Shown: positions 51,991-60,640, numbered from the stretch's first letter. The stretch is 64,000 bases of DNA from an uncultured Lachnospiraceae bacterium (GCA_910583605.1 CAJTXN010000001.1:248001-312000), one strand, 5' to 3'. Numbers and translations: made by a program. Notes: generated by a model from the sequence alone, not told the origin.

Positions 51991-52281
51991 ATGAACAGTA
52001 AACAACGGGCATATCTTAGAAATCTGTCCAGCACCATTCAGCCGATTTATCAGATCGGAAAAGGCTCTATTACTCCGGAACTGACCAAAGGACTGGATGA
52101 AGCCTTAGAAGCAAGGGAACTGATCAAAATACATGTTTTGAAAAATTGTTTTGATAATCCAAAAGAACTGGCAAATACACTGGCAGAACGGACAAATTCC
52201 CAGGTAGTACATGTGATCGGAAAAATGATCGTATTATATCGTGAATCCAAATCAAATCCAAAAATTATTTTAAAACAGTGA
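51991..52281 (+). CDS. yhbY: YhbY-family CRM RNA-binding protein
   Basis: 96 residues, the entire length of a CRM domain: MNSKQRAYLRNLSSTIQPIY, the QIGKGSITPEL loop (the GxxG-type RNA-binding loop) and a C-terminal VVHVIGKMIVLYRES. YhbY binds pre-50S particles. GAAAGGA lies before the ATG. It belongs to the obgE-yhbY-nadD run, in which all genes are on the same strand with short gaps. Confidence 0.93.
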   Translation: MNSKQRAYLRNLSSTIQPIYQIGKGSITPELTKGLDEALEARELIKIHVLKNCFDNPKELANTLAERTNSQVVHVIGKMIVLYRESKSNPKIILKQ

Positions 52282-52315
52282 TTCGGAAAATTTATAGTAT
52301 GGAGGAAGATATGAA

Positions 52316-52951
52316 ATGAATTCCGGCAAAAGAAAAGCAGGCATACTGGGTGGAACACTCAATCCGATTCATTACGGTCATTTATTAATTGCAGAACAGG
52401 CGTATTACCGGTTTGAACTAGACTATGTATTATTCATGCCTTCCGGAAATCCGCCTCATAAAACAGAAGATGTCATTTCCGCAGGTATACACCGGGAAAA
52501 CATGACAAAACTGGCAATTGCTGATAATCCCCATTTTCAGTATTCGGATATGGAACTGAACCGGGAAGGATTTATCTATACCTCTGATACTCTCCGGATT
52601 TTGTGCAGAGAACATCCGGATACGGAATATTATTTTATTCTGGGTGCAGATTCTTTATTTTCTTTGGAACAGTGGCATGAACCGGAAGAAGTTTTTAAAC
52701 GCTGTGTAATCATAGCTGCCGGACGGCCGGACAGTTTTCAGCCGGAATTTCAGTCTGAGCAGGATATTTTTGCACGGATTCAATATTTGAAACAGAAATA
52801 TCATTGCCGGATTCATTATATGGATTCTCCGTTATTTGAAGTATCTTCCTCAGCAATAAGAACACGGATTTCAAATGGCGAATCGGTCCGATATCTGATT
52901 CCTCCCGATGTGGAGCGGTATATCAATGAGCATGAATTATATAATATTTAA
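52316..52951 (+). CDS. nadD: Nicotinate-nucleotide adenylyltransferase
   Basis: 211 residues. NadD makes NaAD from nicotinate mononucleotide and ATP. The nucleotidyltransferase motif is GGTLNPIHYGHLLIA (residues 11-25) with leucine in place of the usual phenylalanine; the second signature is VSSSAIRTRI near the C-terminus. GGAGGAAG lies 8 bases before the ATG. yqeK begins 30 bases after its stop. Confidence 0.95.
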   Translation: MNSGKRKAGILGGTLNPIHYGHLLIAEQAYYRFELDYVLFMPSGNPPHKTEDVISAGIHRENMTKLAIADNPHFQYSDMELNREGFIYTSDTLRILCREHPDTEYYFILGADSLFSLEQWHEPEEVFKRCVIIAAGRPDSFQPEFQSEQDIFARIQYLKQKYHCRIHYMDSPLFEVSSSAIRTRISNGESVRYLIPPDVERYINEHELYNI

Positions 52952-52981
52952 AACATTCTTAAGAAAGAAGGAATTTTACGG

Positions 52982-53557
52982 ATGATTAAGAATCTGAAAA
53001 ACATAAAAAGTTCGTTAAAATCGTCTTTGAGCAAGGACAGATATCAGCACACCCTGGGTGTTGCATATACGGCAATGTGTCTTGCCATGAAATATGAGGT
53101 AGACCTGCAGAAAGCGGAGGTTGCCGGTCTGCTTCACGACTGTGCAAAATGTATTCCGAATGAAAAGAAACTTAAAGAATGTACAAAACATAATATTAAA
53201 GTGTCAGATGCCGAAGTATCCAAACCGGATTTACTTCATGCCAAACTGGGGGCCTTTATTGCCATGGATGTTTATCATGTAGATGACAAGGAAATCATTA
53301 ATGCGATTTTAAAGCACACCACCGGTGCTCCCAATATGACAATGCTGGAAAAGATTATTTTTGTTGCAGATTATATAGAACCGGGAAGAAATAGGGCAGA
53401 TAATCTTCCATATATACGAAAACTGGCATTTGAAGATATTGACAGATCTGTATATATAATATTAAAAGATACGCTGGAATACCTGCAGAAGAAGGGCGGT
53501 TCCATTGATGTTATGACCAATAAAGCATATGAATTTTACAGGTCTTTATATGAATAA
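52982..53557 (+). CDS. yqeK: YqeK HD-domain phosphohydrolase
   Basis: 191 residues. The HD metal site is formed by H20 in RYQHTLGV, the HD pair in GLLHDCAKC, and a later H/D (LKHTTGAPNMTM; VADYIEPGR). Members of this family hydrolyse diadenosine tetraphosphate symmetrically. It is always found next to nadD and rsfS in Firmicutes, and here it precedes rsfS by 82 bases. Confidence 0.93.
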   Translation: MIKNLKNIKSSLKSSLSKDRYQHTLGVAYTAMCLAMKYEVDLQKAEVAGLLHDCAKCIPNEKKLKECTKHNIKVSDAEVSKPDLLHAKLGAFIAMDVYHVDDKEIINAILKHTTGAPNMTMLEKIIFVADYIEPGRNRADNLPYIRKLAFEDIDRSVYIILKDTLEYLQKKGGSIDVMTNKAYEFYRSLYE

Positions 53558-53639
53558 AATTGTTTGACTAAAGCCACTAAATCATCCGACCTGTGACTAG
53601 TTCACCTAAAAAGAAGAGAAGAAAGGATAGTGATGTAAT

Positions 53640-53987
53640 ATGAATTCAAATGAAGCTGCTAAAGTAATATATGAAGCTCTTGATGAAAAAAAAGGACTGG
53701 ATATTAAGATTATTGATATTAAAAGTATATCTGTTCTGGCCGATTATCTGATCATAACCGGCGGTACCAATAAAAGCCAGGTACAGACATTGGCAGATCA
53801 TGTCCAGGAACAGATGGCAAAACAGAATCTTCACGTAAAACATGTGGAGGGATATCATTCTGCAAATTGGATCTTACTGGATTATGGTGATATTATTGTC
53901 CATATATTTAATCAGGAGGACCGGTTATTCTATGATTTGGAACGATTGTGGAAGGACGGTAAAGATGTTCCGGTGGAAACATTATAA
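53640..53987 (+). CDS. rsfS: Ribosomal silencing factor RsfS
   Basis: 115 residues, typical length. RsfS binds L14 and blocks subunit joining during nutrient shortage. Motifs: LDIKIIDIKSISVLADYLII, SNKSQVQ-like TNKSQVQTLADHV, and VEGYHSANWILLDYGDIIVHIF followed by FYDLERLWKDG. GAAAGGA lies 10 bases before the ATG. It is the last gene of the cluster and ends in a strong terminator shared with lexA. Confidence 0.96.
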   Translation: MNSNEAAKVIYEALDEKKGLDIKIIDIKSISVLADYLIITGGTNKSQVQTLADHVQEQMAKQNLHVKHVEGYHSANWILLDYGDIIVHIFNQEDRLFYDLERLWKDGKDVPVETL

Positions 53988-54000
53988 TCACATAAATATA

Positions 54001-54095
54001 AAATAAAAACCGCTATGAATTCATATCAGTTTTCAGTCAGATTTAAGTTCTGACTTTCGGAGATATTGATATAAATTTATAGCGGTTTTTATTTT
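54001..54095. terminator. Bidirectional terminator between rsfS and lexA
   Basis: A 28-base arm (54001-54028) pairs with 54067-54094 with a single G-T and one mismatch (core AAAAACCGCTAT/ATAGCGGTTTTT). An inner 7-bp hairpin AGTCAGA/TCTGACT fills the loop. T-runs occur on both strands, so it serves the two converging genes. Confidence 0.93.
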
Positions 54096-54101
54096 GTAAT
54101 T

Positions 54102-54716
54102 TTACATCATCCGGATCAGTCCGATGACCTTACCGAGTATCTGACAGTCCTTCACAATGATAGGCTCCATTGTATCATTCTCAGGCTGCAGACGAATATG
54201 GTCGTCTTCCAGATAAAAAGTCTTTACGGTTGCGGAATCTTCCACAAGTGCAACCACGATTTCTCCGTTTCTAGCCGTCTGTGTCTCCTCTACAAGAATG
54301 GTATCGCCGTTATAAATACCTGCATTGATCATGCTTTCTCCTTTTACCTTCAGCATAAAGGTAACTCTGTTGTGCAGGAATTCCGCAGGAATGGGAAAAT
54401 AGCTGTCAATATTCTGAACGGCCAGTATCGGTTCACCAGCAGCAACACGTCCAATAACCGGTACATTTATAATTTCGCGGCGAGAGGAGTTAAAGCTGTC
54501 ATCTACGATCTCAATGGCCCTTGGTTTTGTTTTGTCTCTGATGATATATCCTTCTTTTTCCAAAGTGGCCAGATGCGAATGAACAGAAGAAGTAGACTTA
54601 AGATTTACTGCGGTACAGATGTCCCTGACTGTTGGAGGATATCCTCTGTTAATAATCTCACTTTTTATGTATTCAAGAATTTCCTGCTGTTTCTTGCTGA
54701 TCGAACCATAATCCAT
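54102..54716 (-). CDS. lexA: LexA repressor
   Basis: 204 residues from ATG 54716, with AAAGGAG 11 bases upstream; the open frame can be extended by ten codons to a weak start. An N-terminal winged helix-turn-helix (RGYPPTVRDICTAVNLKSTS) binds DNA. The autocleavage site is A93-G94 in VAAGEPI, and the self-cleaving residues are S128 (GESMI) and K165 (TVKTFY). It represses SOS genes until RecA* triggers cleavage. Its own promoter contains a LexA box. Confidence 0.97.
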   Translation of the reverse strand: MDYGSISKKQQEILEYIKSEIINRGYPPTVRDICTAVNLKSTSSVHSHLATLEKEGYIIRDKTKPRAIEIVDDSFNSSRREIINVPVIGRVAAGEPILAVQNIDSYFPIPAEFLHNRVTFMLKVKGESMINAGIYNGDTILVEETQTARNGEIVVALVEDSATVKTFYLEDDHIRLQPENDTMEPIIVKDCQILGKVIGLIRMM

Positions 54717-54781
54717 AAATAAAATGCTCCTTTCTATAATTAACAAATCTCTCTTTTGGATGACCTTTCTGATACGAATCT

Positions 54782-54868
54782 ATTATAACATGGATAAATC
54801 AATAATGCAAACGTTTGTTTGTTTTTTTGTTCAAAACTATTGACAAACAAACGTTTGCATTATATACT
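54782..54868. promoter_or_regulatory. Divergent lexA / yneA-like promoters with two LexA boxes in a 19-bp inverted repeat
   Basis: AATGCAAACGTTTGTTTGT (54804-54822) and its exact inverse (54843-54861). Each arm contains CAAAC-N4-GTTTG (54808-54821 and 54844-54857), the LexA pattern. On +: TTGACA 54840-54845, 17 bases, TATACT 54863-54868. On -: TTGCAT 54810-54805, 17 bases, TATAAT 54787-54782. Both boxes overlap -35 regions. Confidence 0.88.
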
Positions 54869-54908
54869 CTAAGTATAAGAACAGATGTTCTGAACAGGAG
54901 GTAATCTT

Positions 54909-55220
54909 ATGGAAAAGAAAAATATTATAATTTCTTTATGTATACTCTTTACGATCATATTCATAATCGGCATAAGCTCCACGATGATAACCGATGCCAA
55001 AGAGAGCAGCAGAAGTCCCAAAACATATAAATATTATACCAGTATCTATATTGAAAAAGGTGATACCCTTTGGTCCATTGCGGAACAATATGCATATGAC
55101 GGGATTTCCACTATGGATTATATTAACGAACTGAAAGAAATTAATAATTTAAAAGATGAAACCATCTATGCCGGCTGCTATCTGTTAATTTCTTATTACA
55201 GCCATACCTATATCGAATGA
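54909..55220 (+). CDS. yneA: YneA-like LysM protein, SOS division inhibitor candidate
   Basis: 103 residues: an N-terminal membrane segment (residues about 6-26) and a LysM-type peptidoglycan-binding domain (YIEKGDTLWSIAEQYA ... INNLKDETIYAGCYLLI). In B. subtilis yneA is divergent from lexA, is SOS-induced and stops septum formation; the same divergent layout and LexA box occur here. Length matches YneA (105). AGGAGG lies 6 bases before the ATG. Its stop abuts the recombinase stop on the other strand. Confidence 0.87.
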   Translation: MEKKNIIISLCILFTIIFIIGISSTMITDAKESSRSPKTYKYYTSIYIEKGDTLWSIAEQYAYDGISTMDYINELKEINNLKDETIYAGCYLLISYYSHTYIE

Positions 55221-56282
55221 TCAATCACCGGATTCTCTCAGCTTAACGGCATTCCGTGCGTTCCAGCGGCGTTCATCCTCAATGGCTGCATAATGTTTCC
55301 GGGTCGTATTTACATCTTTATGTCCCAGAACATCTGCAACAAGGTAGATATCACCGGTTTCTTTATACAGATTCGTTCCATAAGTACTGCGGAGTTTATG
55401 GGGTGTTATTTTCTTTAATGATGTAACAAGACCGGCATATTTTTTTACAAGATTTTCAACCGAGCGTACATTTAATCTCTTATTCTGCATAGACAGGAAT
55501 AATGCGTTTTCGCTGCCTGGCTCTGCAAGGATATTTACACGCTCTGCCAGATAATCTTTCAGTGCCTTTTCAACTTCATCTCCAAAGTATATGATTGTTT
55601 CATATCCGCCTTTTCTGCGGATTTTAATTCCGGTATTTTTAAAATCAATATCATCAATATCAATTCCAACACATTCCGATACACGCATACCGGTTCCTAA
55701 TAGAAGCGTAAGCAGCGCCGTATCACGAACTTTGGTTTTTTTATGATATTTCTTTTGACTTGCCGTCAGATTATCTCCGGATTCAACTTCATCCAGAAGT
55801 CTGGCAACTTCGTCCACATCCAAACGCACAATCTCTTTCTCATGCAGTTTCGGAACCCGGACTTTGGCAGGAGGATTTTCATTAATCAGATTATTGCAGA
55901 AGAAGTAGTTGTAAAAAGATTTTAATGAAGATAATTTCCGTTTAATTCCCACTTCCCGGTTGGTATGTTCGGAATCATCTTTTGAATAAAATTTCAAATA
56001 TTCCATATATTCTTCAATATCTTCTATGGTTATTTCTTCTAACAGGCTGAGCTTAAAATCGCGGATTTCAGCATTTCTGAAAGCCGGATTATTTTCTTTT
56101 ATAAAATTAAAAAATACTCCCAAATCATAGGCATACGCAATTCTGGTTCTGGAAGAAGTCGTATGCTCGATTCCTCTGAAATAATTCATACAGAATTTCG
56201 GTAATTCCAATAGCATTTCCCGTAATTTAATATCATTATCCACGATTATCTGGTCGTGATAATTTCTTTTTTTCGCAGCCAT
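55221..56282 (-). CDS. Tyrosine recombinase (phage-integrase/XerC-like)
   Basis: 353 residues. An N-terminal SAM-like DNA-binding domain (about 35-130, TRIAYAYDLGVFFNFI) precedes the catalytic domain. The active residues can be placed: R200 (GTGMRVSE), K224, H295 and R298 (HKLRSTYG), H321 (LGHKDVNTT) and nucleophile Y331 (KHYAA). The catalytic set is complete. It is not flanked by phage genes or visible att repeats, and it follows the TtcA-like gene by 26 bases, so it looks like a resident recombinase near lexA, possibly XerC-like or for a chromosomal inversion. Confidence 0.85.
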   Translation of the reverse strand: MAAKKRNYHDQIIVDNDIKLREMLLELPKFCMNYFRGIEHTTSSRTRIAYAYDLGVFFNFIKENNPAFRNAEIRDFKLSLLEEITIEDIEEYMEYLKFYSKDDSEHTNREVGIKRKLSSLKSFYNYFFCNNLINENPPAKVRVPKLHEKEIVRLDVDEVARLLDEVESGDNLTASQKKYHKKTKVRDTALLTLLLGTGMRVSECVGIDIDDIDFKNTGIKIRRKGGYETIIYFGDEVEKALKDYLAERVNILAEPGSENALFLSMQNKRLNVRSVENLVKKYAGLVTSLKKITPHKLRSTYGTNLYKETGDIYLVADVLGHKDVNTTRKHYAAIEDERRWNARNAVKLRESGD

Positions 56283-56308
56283 CTAAAAACACCTGCCTTT
56301 CCCATTCC

Positions 56309-57076
56309 TTATTCATTTTTTCGTTTTTCAGCGGCGGAATTCATTCTCGGATTGAGAATACGATGATCAAATCCTTTAATCTTACTGTTTAAAACAGCAC
56401 TGAACATGCGCTCTTTTACACCCGGATTATCATTGTTAATTTTCGCAATCAATTCTTTGACATATTCCCGTTTTGTGTATCCATCTGCCGGACAGGGATT
56501 TTTTGCTACCGGAAGATTCATTTTATTTTTAAACCCAATAATTTCCGTTTCAGAAATAAACATTAAGGGCCGGATTACATAGAGTTCCATACGGTCTAAA
56601 TATGTAACGGGAGCAAAAGAATGAAATCTTCCTTCATATATCAGGGAAAGCAGCATAGTATCTATAATATCGTCTTTATGATGAGCATAAGCGATTTTAT
56701 TACATCCCAGTTCTCTGGCTTTCTCATTTAAAGCGCCTTTACGCATTTTTGCACATAAGGAACAGGGGTTTGTTTCTTTACGTTCCCCAAAAACAATCCG
56801 GCTAATCTCAGTCGGGACTATATCCAGTGGAATGGAAAGTGATTCACATAACCGGTGAATTTCCGTAAAGTCCTGAATTCCAAATCCTAAATCCACAGAA
56901 ATCGCAGTTAAATCAAAATGTTTCGGATAAAACCGCCGAAGTCCTGCCAAAGCATATAATAATGTCAAGCTGTCTTTACCGCCAGAAACACCAATGGCAA
57001 TTTTATCACCTTCCTGAATCATGGAATATTCATCCAGTGCTTTGCGGGTATAACTGTATAATCTTTGAAGTTCCAT
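56309..57076 (-). CDS. TtcA-like tRNA 2-thiolation PP-loop ATPase
   Basis: 255 residues of the TtcA/TilS-type PP-loop superfamily. The ATP motif is SGGKDS near residue 31. Cysteines that could hold an iron-sulfur cluster are C-SL-C (CSLCAKMRKGAL) and a later CPADG. TtcA makes 2-thiocytidine at tRNA position 32, but some family members differ, so the target is inferred. It is upstream of the recombinase on the minus strand with only 26 bases between them. Confidence 0.82.
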   Translation of the reverse strand: MELQRLYSYTRKALDEYSMIQEGDKIAIGVSGGKDSLTLLYALAGLRRFYPKHFDLTAISVDLGFGIQDFTEIHRLCESLSIPLDIVPTEISRIVFGERKETNPCSLCAKMRKGALNEKARELGCNKIAYAHHKDDIIDTMLLSLIYEGRFHSFAPVTYLDRMELYVIRPLMFISETEIIGFKNKMNLPVAKNPCPADGYTKREYVKELIAKINNDNPGVKERMFSAVLNSKIKGFDHRILNPRMNSAAEKRKNE

Positions 57077-57140
57077 AATAAAATAAATCCTTTCAAATCA
57101 AAATCAAATAACAATGTTTAAACAATAAACAGTTTAACAC

Positions 57141-57214
57141 AAAAACAGAGAGATTTCAATGCAACTATTCGTTAAACTATGGTTTTGCGAATAGTTGTAT
57201 CTGTCCTCTCTCTG
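57141..57214 (-). terminator. Long-stem terminator after psd
   Basis: On the minus strand CAGAGAGA (57214-57207) pairs with TCTCTCTG (57153-57146), enclosing a second perfect 10-bp stem, CAACTATTCG/CGAATAGTTG (57197-57188 with 57171-57162). The stem is followed by TTTTTGT. It closes the phosphatidylethanolamine operon. Confidence 0.8.
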
Positions 57215-57232
57215 CACATTCATAATCCGTTT

Positions 57233-58096
57233 TTATTTACCGGTTCCGATTCGTTCACCCATCTTTACCAGGGTTTCATAACCGGCATAGGTATTTACGA
57301 TCAGATCATTGTCCATGATTACATTCTCGTCCTTGGCTATCAATATCACTGTGGAACCGCCGTATTCAAATTTACCTTTTTCCCGGCCTTTTTTCAAAGT
57401 ACCATGATGCCGGTTATTGACAATACGACCAACCAATAAGGCACCGACTTCAATCTGAATTAACTTGCCGAAATTTTCAGTCTCAATTATGGAATAGGTT
57501 CTGGAATTTTCTTTATATATTTTAAAATAATCATTTGCAATAGGATTCACTGTATGCAACACACCTGGAATCCGGTGGTATTCCAATATCTTTCCATTAT
57601 CGGTACTGCAGTATCTATGATAATTGTCCACTGCAAGCCTTATGATAATAAAGTAACCATTTTCATATTCTTTGGCAAGTTCTTTACTGCGGAGAATGGA
57701 TTCCAATGTATATTTTGTATTTTTTATTGAGAAAACCGAATGTTTCCTTATCTTATATACACTGATTCTTCCATCTGCCGGACTGATCAGAGATTTCTCC
57801 GACATATCAATGGGACGCCGTTCCGGTTTTATTCTTCGGGTAAAAAAATCATTAAAGGATTTATAATGTTTTGGAATATAATCAGACATATTTATATTAT
57901 TATGTCTGATAAACGGATCGATCAGCAGACTGGAGGGTCTGGAATCCAGAAAAAAGCCTGCAGATTTGGATAAACAGGGAATGGTCAGAACTTTCAGTGC
58001 AGCCCTTCCAATTAAAGTACCATATAATAGTTTTAAATATTTCTCCTGATTCGTTGTATTTTCAATTAATCTTCCGTTTCTGCTTACCGTTTTCAT
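57233..58096 (-). CDS. psd: Phosphatidylserine decarboxylase
   Basis: 287 residues. Psd is a pyruvoyl enzyme that self-cleaves at an LGST/GGST-type motif; here it is GGST in EYGGSTVILIAKD near residue 255. Other family stretches: FNDFFTRRIKPERRPI, SPADGRI, DNYHRYCSTDNG and HTVNPIA. It converts phosphatidylserine to phosphatidylethanolamine. It lies downstream of pssA with a 93-base gap, the next step after PssA, and ends in a terminator. Confidence 0.94.
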   Translation of the reverse strand: MKTVSRNGRLIENTTNQEKYLKLLYGTLIGRAALKVLTIPCLSKSAGFFLDSRPSSLLIDPFIRHNNINMSDYIPKHYKSFNDFFTRRIKPERRPIDMSEKSLISPADGRISVYKIRKHSVFSIKNTKYTLESILRSKELAKEYENGYFIIIRLAVDNYHRYCSTDNGKILEYHRIPGVLHTVNPIANDYFKIYKENSRTYSIIETENFGKLIQIEVGALLVGRIVNNRHHGTLKKGREKGKFEYGGSTVILIAKDENVIMDNDLIVNTYAGYETLVKMGERIGTGK

Positions 58097-58189
58097 GAAA
58101 TCCCTTTCCTTTCATTTATGTATTATTTATATCATCCCCTATCAGGCTTGATATCAAATCCCTGCACAGACCGTTGACGATGAACATTT

Positions 58190-58825
58190 CTATAAAAAGA
58201 CAAGACCCAAAATGATCAGCAATGCAAATAACATCATAAATATAACTTCTTTATTGTTCGGCTTTTTCACTTTAAAATCTAAAATAAAGAACAATGCGAC
58301 CATAAGAACAATTGTTGTAAAAGTCATATTAAATACGGATACAGAAAATGTGTTTACAATCAGTTTTTTGCATAAATATACAAGCGGTAAAATAACCGCA
58401 ACCGATGTTACAGGCAAGCCCTGATATGATTTCCGGTTTGCTGTAGTACTCTTCTGCCGGTTCTGTTCCATTACATTAAAATATCCCAGCCGGATAATTC
58501 CGGAAACAACAATCGCCGATGACGCAATCACGCTATATAACCGGTTTGTGTTACAGGATATATGAAAATTAATCATCGCCGGAAACATACAAAAACAGAC
58601 AATATCACATAGTGAATCAATCTGTATTCCAAACGTCTTTTCATCTTCTGTCCGGTTCTTCTTTGTTCTTGCCACTTTACCGTCAAATAAATCAAATGCA
58701 CCGGAAAACATCAGACAGAATATTGCTGCTTTAATGTTGGAATCCATAACAAACGTCATTCCAATCACGGAGGATATTGCTGATAAATATGTTAAAACTA
58801 CTGTATAACTGTAAAATCCAATCAT
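58190..58825 (-). CDS. pssA: CDP-diacylglycerol-serine O-phosphatidyltransferase
   Basis: 211-residue membrane protein with the CDP-alcohol phosphotransferase motif spread as DG-KV-AR ... G-IQI-D-SLC-D (near residues 49-76; the gap between AR and G is 12, longer than usual). About six hydrophobic segments. It makes phosphatidylserine, the substrate of Psd. Its start overlaps the preceding gene's stop by four bases (ATGA), so translation is coupled to the flippase-like gene. Confidence 0.92.
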   Translation of the reverse strand: MIGFYSYTVVLTYLSAISSVIGMTFVMDSNIKAAIFCLMFSGAFDLFDGKVARTKKNRTEDEKTFGIQIDSLCDIVCFCMFPAMINFHISCNTNRLYSVIASSAIVVSGIIRLGYFNVMEQNRQKSTTANRKSYQGLPVTSVAVILPLVYLCKKLIVNTFSVSVFNMTFTTIVLMVALFFILDFKVKKPNNKEVIFMMLFALLIILGLVFL

Positions 58826-59883
58826 GATACTTGCCTCTTATTTCTCTTTCTAGTTAAATGTGTGATACAGGTAATAATTCCGCCAATTACTATAATAGAA
58901 TAAAAACTAATGCTTCGGCTTAACACCATACCGGGTAATACATAATTCATGCCGTTCCCCCGAAAAATACCATCAAAAAATATCACAAATATACTTTCAC
59001 TTGCTCCCATCCCACCGGGTAATGGTAAATTATCAACTGACAATGCAATCATCGTCTGAAGGGTAATAATCTGATACATGGAAGTTCCTGACAATCCAAA
59101 AGATTTATAAACGAAATAAGTTACCATAAACAGACAAATCCGCTGTGCGGCAGTTAAAACAAAGGCATTAAATATAACATATTTATGTTTCTTTAAATAT
59201 TCTGCACTGTCTGCATATTTATTTATGCCGCCCAGAATCTTTTTTGTCCATTTCTGGTAGTTTCGTATGATTCTTTTCTTTCCAAGCCATATGATGGGTG
59301 CAACCAATACGTTTCTTGCAAAAGACTGTTTAAATATAATAAAGAAAAGTAATCCGATGATCAAAATATTTAAAATCAGGCCAATAATCAGAATCCAAGC
59401 CACAGATCCAGTAATATGGTTAAATAAAAAACTGCTTTCAGTTGCCAGCATAAAAACACCCATTATAATAAGTACTGCTTTATAGGCGATTGTTACAACC
59501 ATTAATATAAGGGAGGATTCGCTTACACGAATCCCGTCTTTGCTCATATAATACATTTGAGCCGGCTGCCCCCCGGACGCACCGGGAGTAATATAGCTGA
59601 CAAAAAAGCCAATAAAAGAATATTTTATGCAGGAAGTTAGTTTGACCACACGGGAAAAAGAATTCATAAGATAATGAATAATTACGGATTCACCGCATAC
59701 AAACAGCAAAACCATGGCGACTGACAAAAGTATATAAACCTTATCTGCACTCTGTATATATTTAATGACATCACAAAAATTCTGCTCTCTGAATATGTAA
59801 TAAAATGTCACTATAAATAAAACAATTAGAAATAAAACATTTAAAGCATATGTTTTGAGTTTTGAATTCAAGCTCACTACCAC
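58822..59883 (-). CDS. Flippase-like UPF0104 membrane protein (LPG synthase TM family)
   Basis: 353 residues with about eight membrane segments. It resembles the transmembrane part of MprF, which moves lysyl-phosphatidylglycerol, but without the synthase domain. Conserved polar stretches are YITPGASGGQPAQMYYM and DNLPLPGGMGASES. Start is probably GTG 59883 or a nearby in-frame GTG; the ribosome site is unclear. It is the first gene of the pssA-psd operon, coupled by ATGA, so a lipid-translocation role is inferred. Confidence 0.83.
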   Translation of the reverse strand: MVVSLNSKLKTYALNVLFLIVLFIVTFYYIFREQNFCDVIKYIQSADKVYILLSVAMVLLFVCGESVIIHYLMNSFSRVVKLTSCIKYSFIGFFVSYITPGASGGQPAQMYYMSKDGIRVSESSLILMVVTIAYKAVLIIMGVFMLATESSFLFNHITGSVAWILIIGLILNILIIGLLFFIIFKQSFARNVLVAPIIWLGKKRIIRNYQKWTKKILGGINKYADSAEYLKKHKYVIFNAFVLTAAQRICLFMVTYFVYKSFGLSGTSMYQIITLQTMIALSVDNLPLPGGMGASESIFVIFFDGIFRGNGMNYVLPGMVLSRSISFYSIIVIGGIITCITHLTRKRNKRQVS

Positions 59884-59922
59884 CCTGATGTATAGTTTAT
59901 AGATATTAAAACACTATTAGAC

Positions 59923-59951
59923 AGTGTACTACTATATAAAAACTTTGTCAA
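59923..59951 (-). promoter_or_regulatory. Sigma-A promoter of the flippase-pssA-psd operon
   Basis: Minus strand: TTGACA (59951-59946), 17-base spacer, TACACT (59928-59923), about 40 bases before the GTG. The -10 box overlaps an imperfect palindrome ACACT-N7-AGTGT (59911-59927). Confidence 0.8.
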
Positions 59952-59993
59952 TCGAAATCGAATTATATACATATCCTGCACGAAAACAATCGT

Positions 59994-60626
59994 TTATTGT
60001 TCAATAAACTTTCTGAGTTTTAAATACTCGAGAATTAAAGATACACTTTCTTTTACACCAAGTTTACTACTGTTGATACATAAATCATAGGAGGCAGAAT
60101 CGCCCCATTTTTTATTGGTGTAATAATTATAATAATTTGCGCGTTTCTTATCGGTTTTTACTATTAAATCTCTCGCTTTCGCATCCGACAGCTGAAACCG
60201 CTCTGCAATCCGCCTGATTTTGGCATCCGTGTCACCACTGATAAATACACTGGCCAGATTTATTTCTCCTTCCAATGCATAATCGGCACAGCGCCCAACA
60301 ATGATACAATTCTCTTTCTGCGCCAGTTTTTTAATGGTATCAAACTGGGCAAGAAAAACTTTCTGGCTGATTGGGACATCTATAAATCCCGGAGCTGCAT
60401 ATCCTGCGGAATAAGTATCCATTACCAGGGAATATAAAAAGCTGTTTGTTGGTTTTTCATCATGCAGCTTAAAGATATCCTCACATAATCCGCTGTCTTT
60501 TGCCGCCAGTTCCAATAACTCTTTATCATAACATTTGATTCCAAGCTGTTTTGACAGCTCAAAACCGATTTCTTTTCCCCCACTGCCAAACTCCCGACCA
60601 ATAGCTACAACAAATCTTTTTTCCAT
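59994..60626 (-). CDS. Cytidylate-kinase-like family protein
   Basis: 210 residues from ATG 60626, with AAAGGAGG 7 bases upstream; longer upstream frames belong to the preceding gene. A P-loop-like start (VAIGREFGSGGKEIGFELSK) and the GRCADYAL and KRANYYNYYTNKKWGD segments match the Cytidylate_kin2 family, distantly related to Cmk. Substrate not firmly known. It is the last gene of the envelope operon, 14 bases after the RluD-like gene. Confidence 0.85.
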   Translation of the reverse strand: MEKRFVVAIGREFGSGGKEIGFELSKQLGIKCYDKELLELAAKDSGLCEDIFKLHDEKPTNSFLYSLVMDTYSAGYAAPGFIDVPISQKVFLAQFDTIKKLAQKENCIIVGRCADYALEGEINLASVFISGDTDAKIRRIAERFQLSDAKARDLIVKTDKKRANYYNYYTNKKWGDSASYDLCINSSKLGVKESVSLILEYLKLRKFIEQ

Positions 60627-60640
60627 ATAAATGACCTCCT

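Noticed and set aside
55221..56282. Integrase as evidence of a prophage or integrative element
   Set aside because: No phage, conjugation or att-like repeats flank it; genes on both sides are ordinary chromosomal genes.
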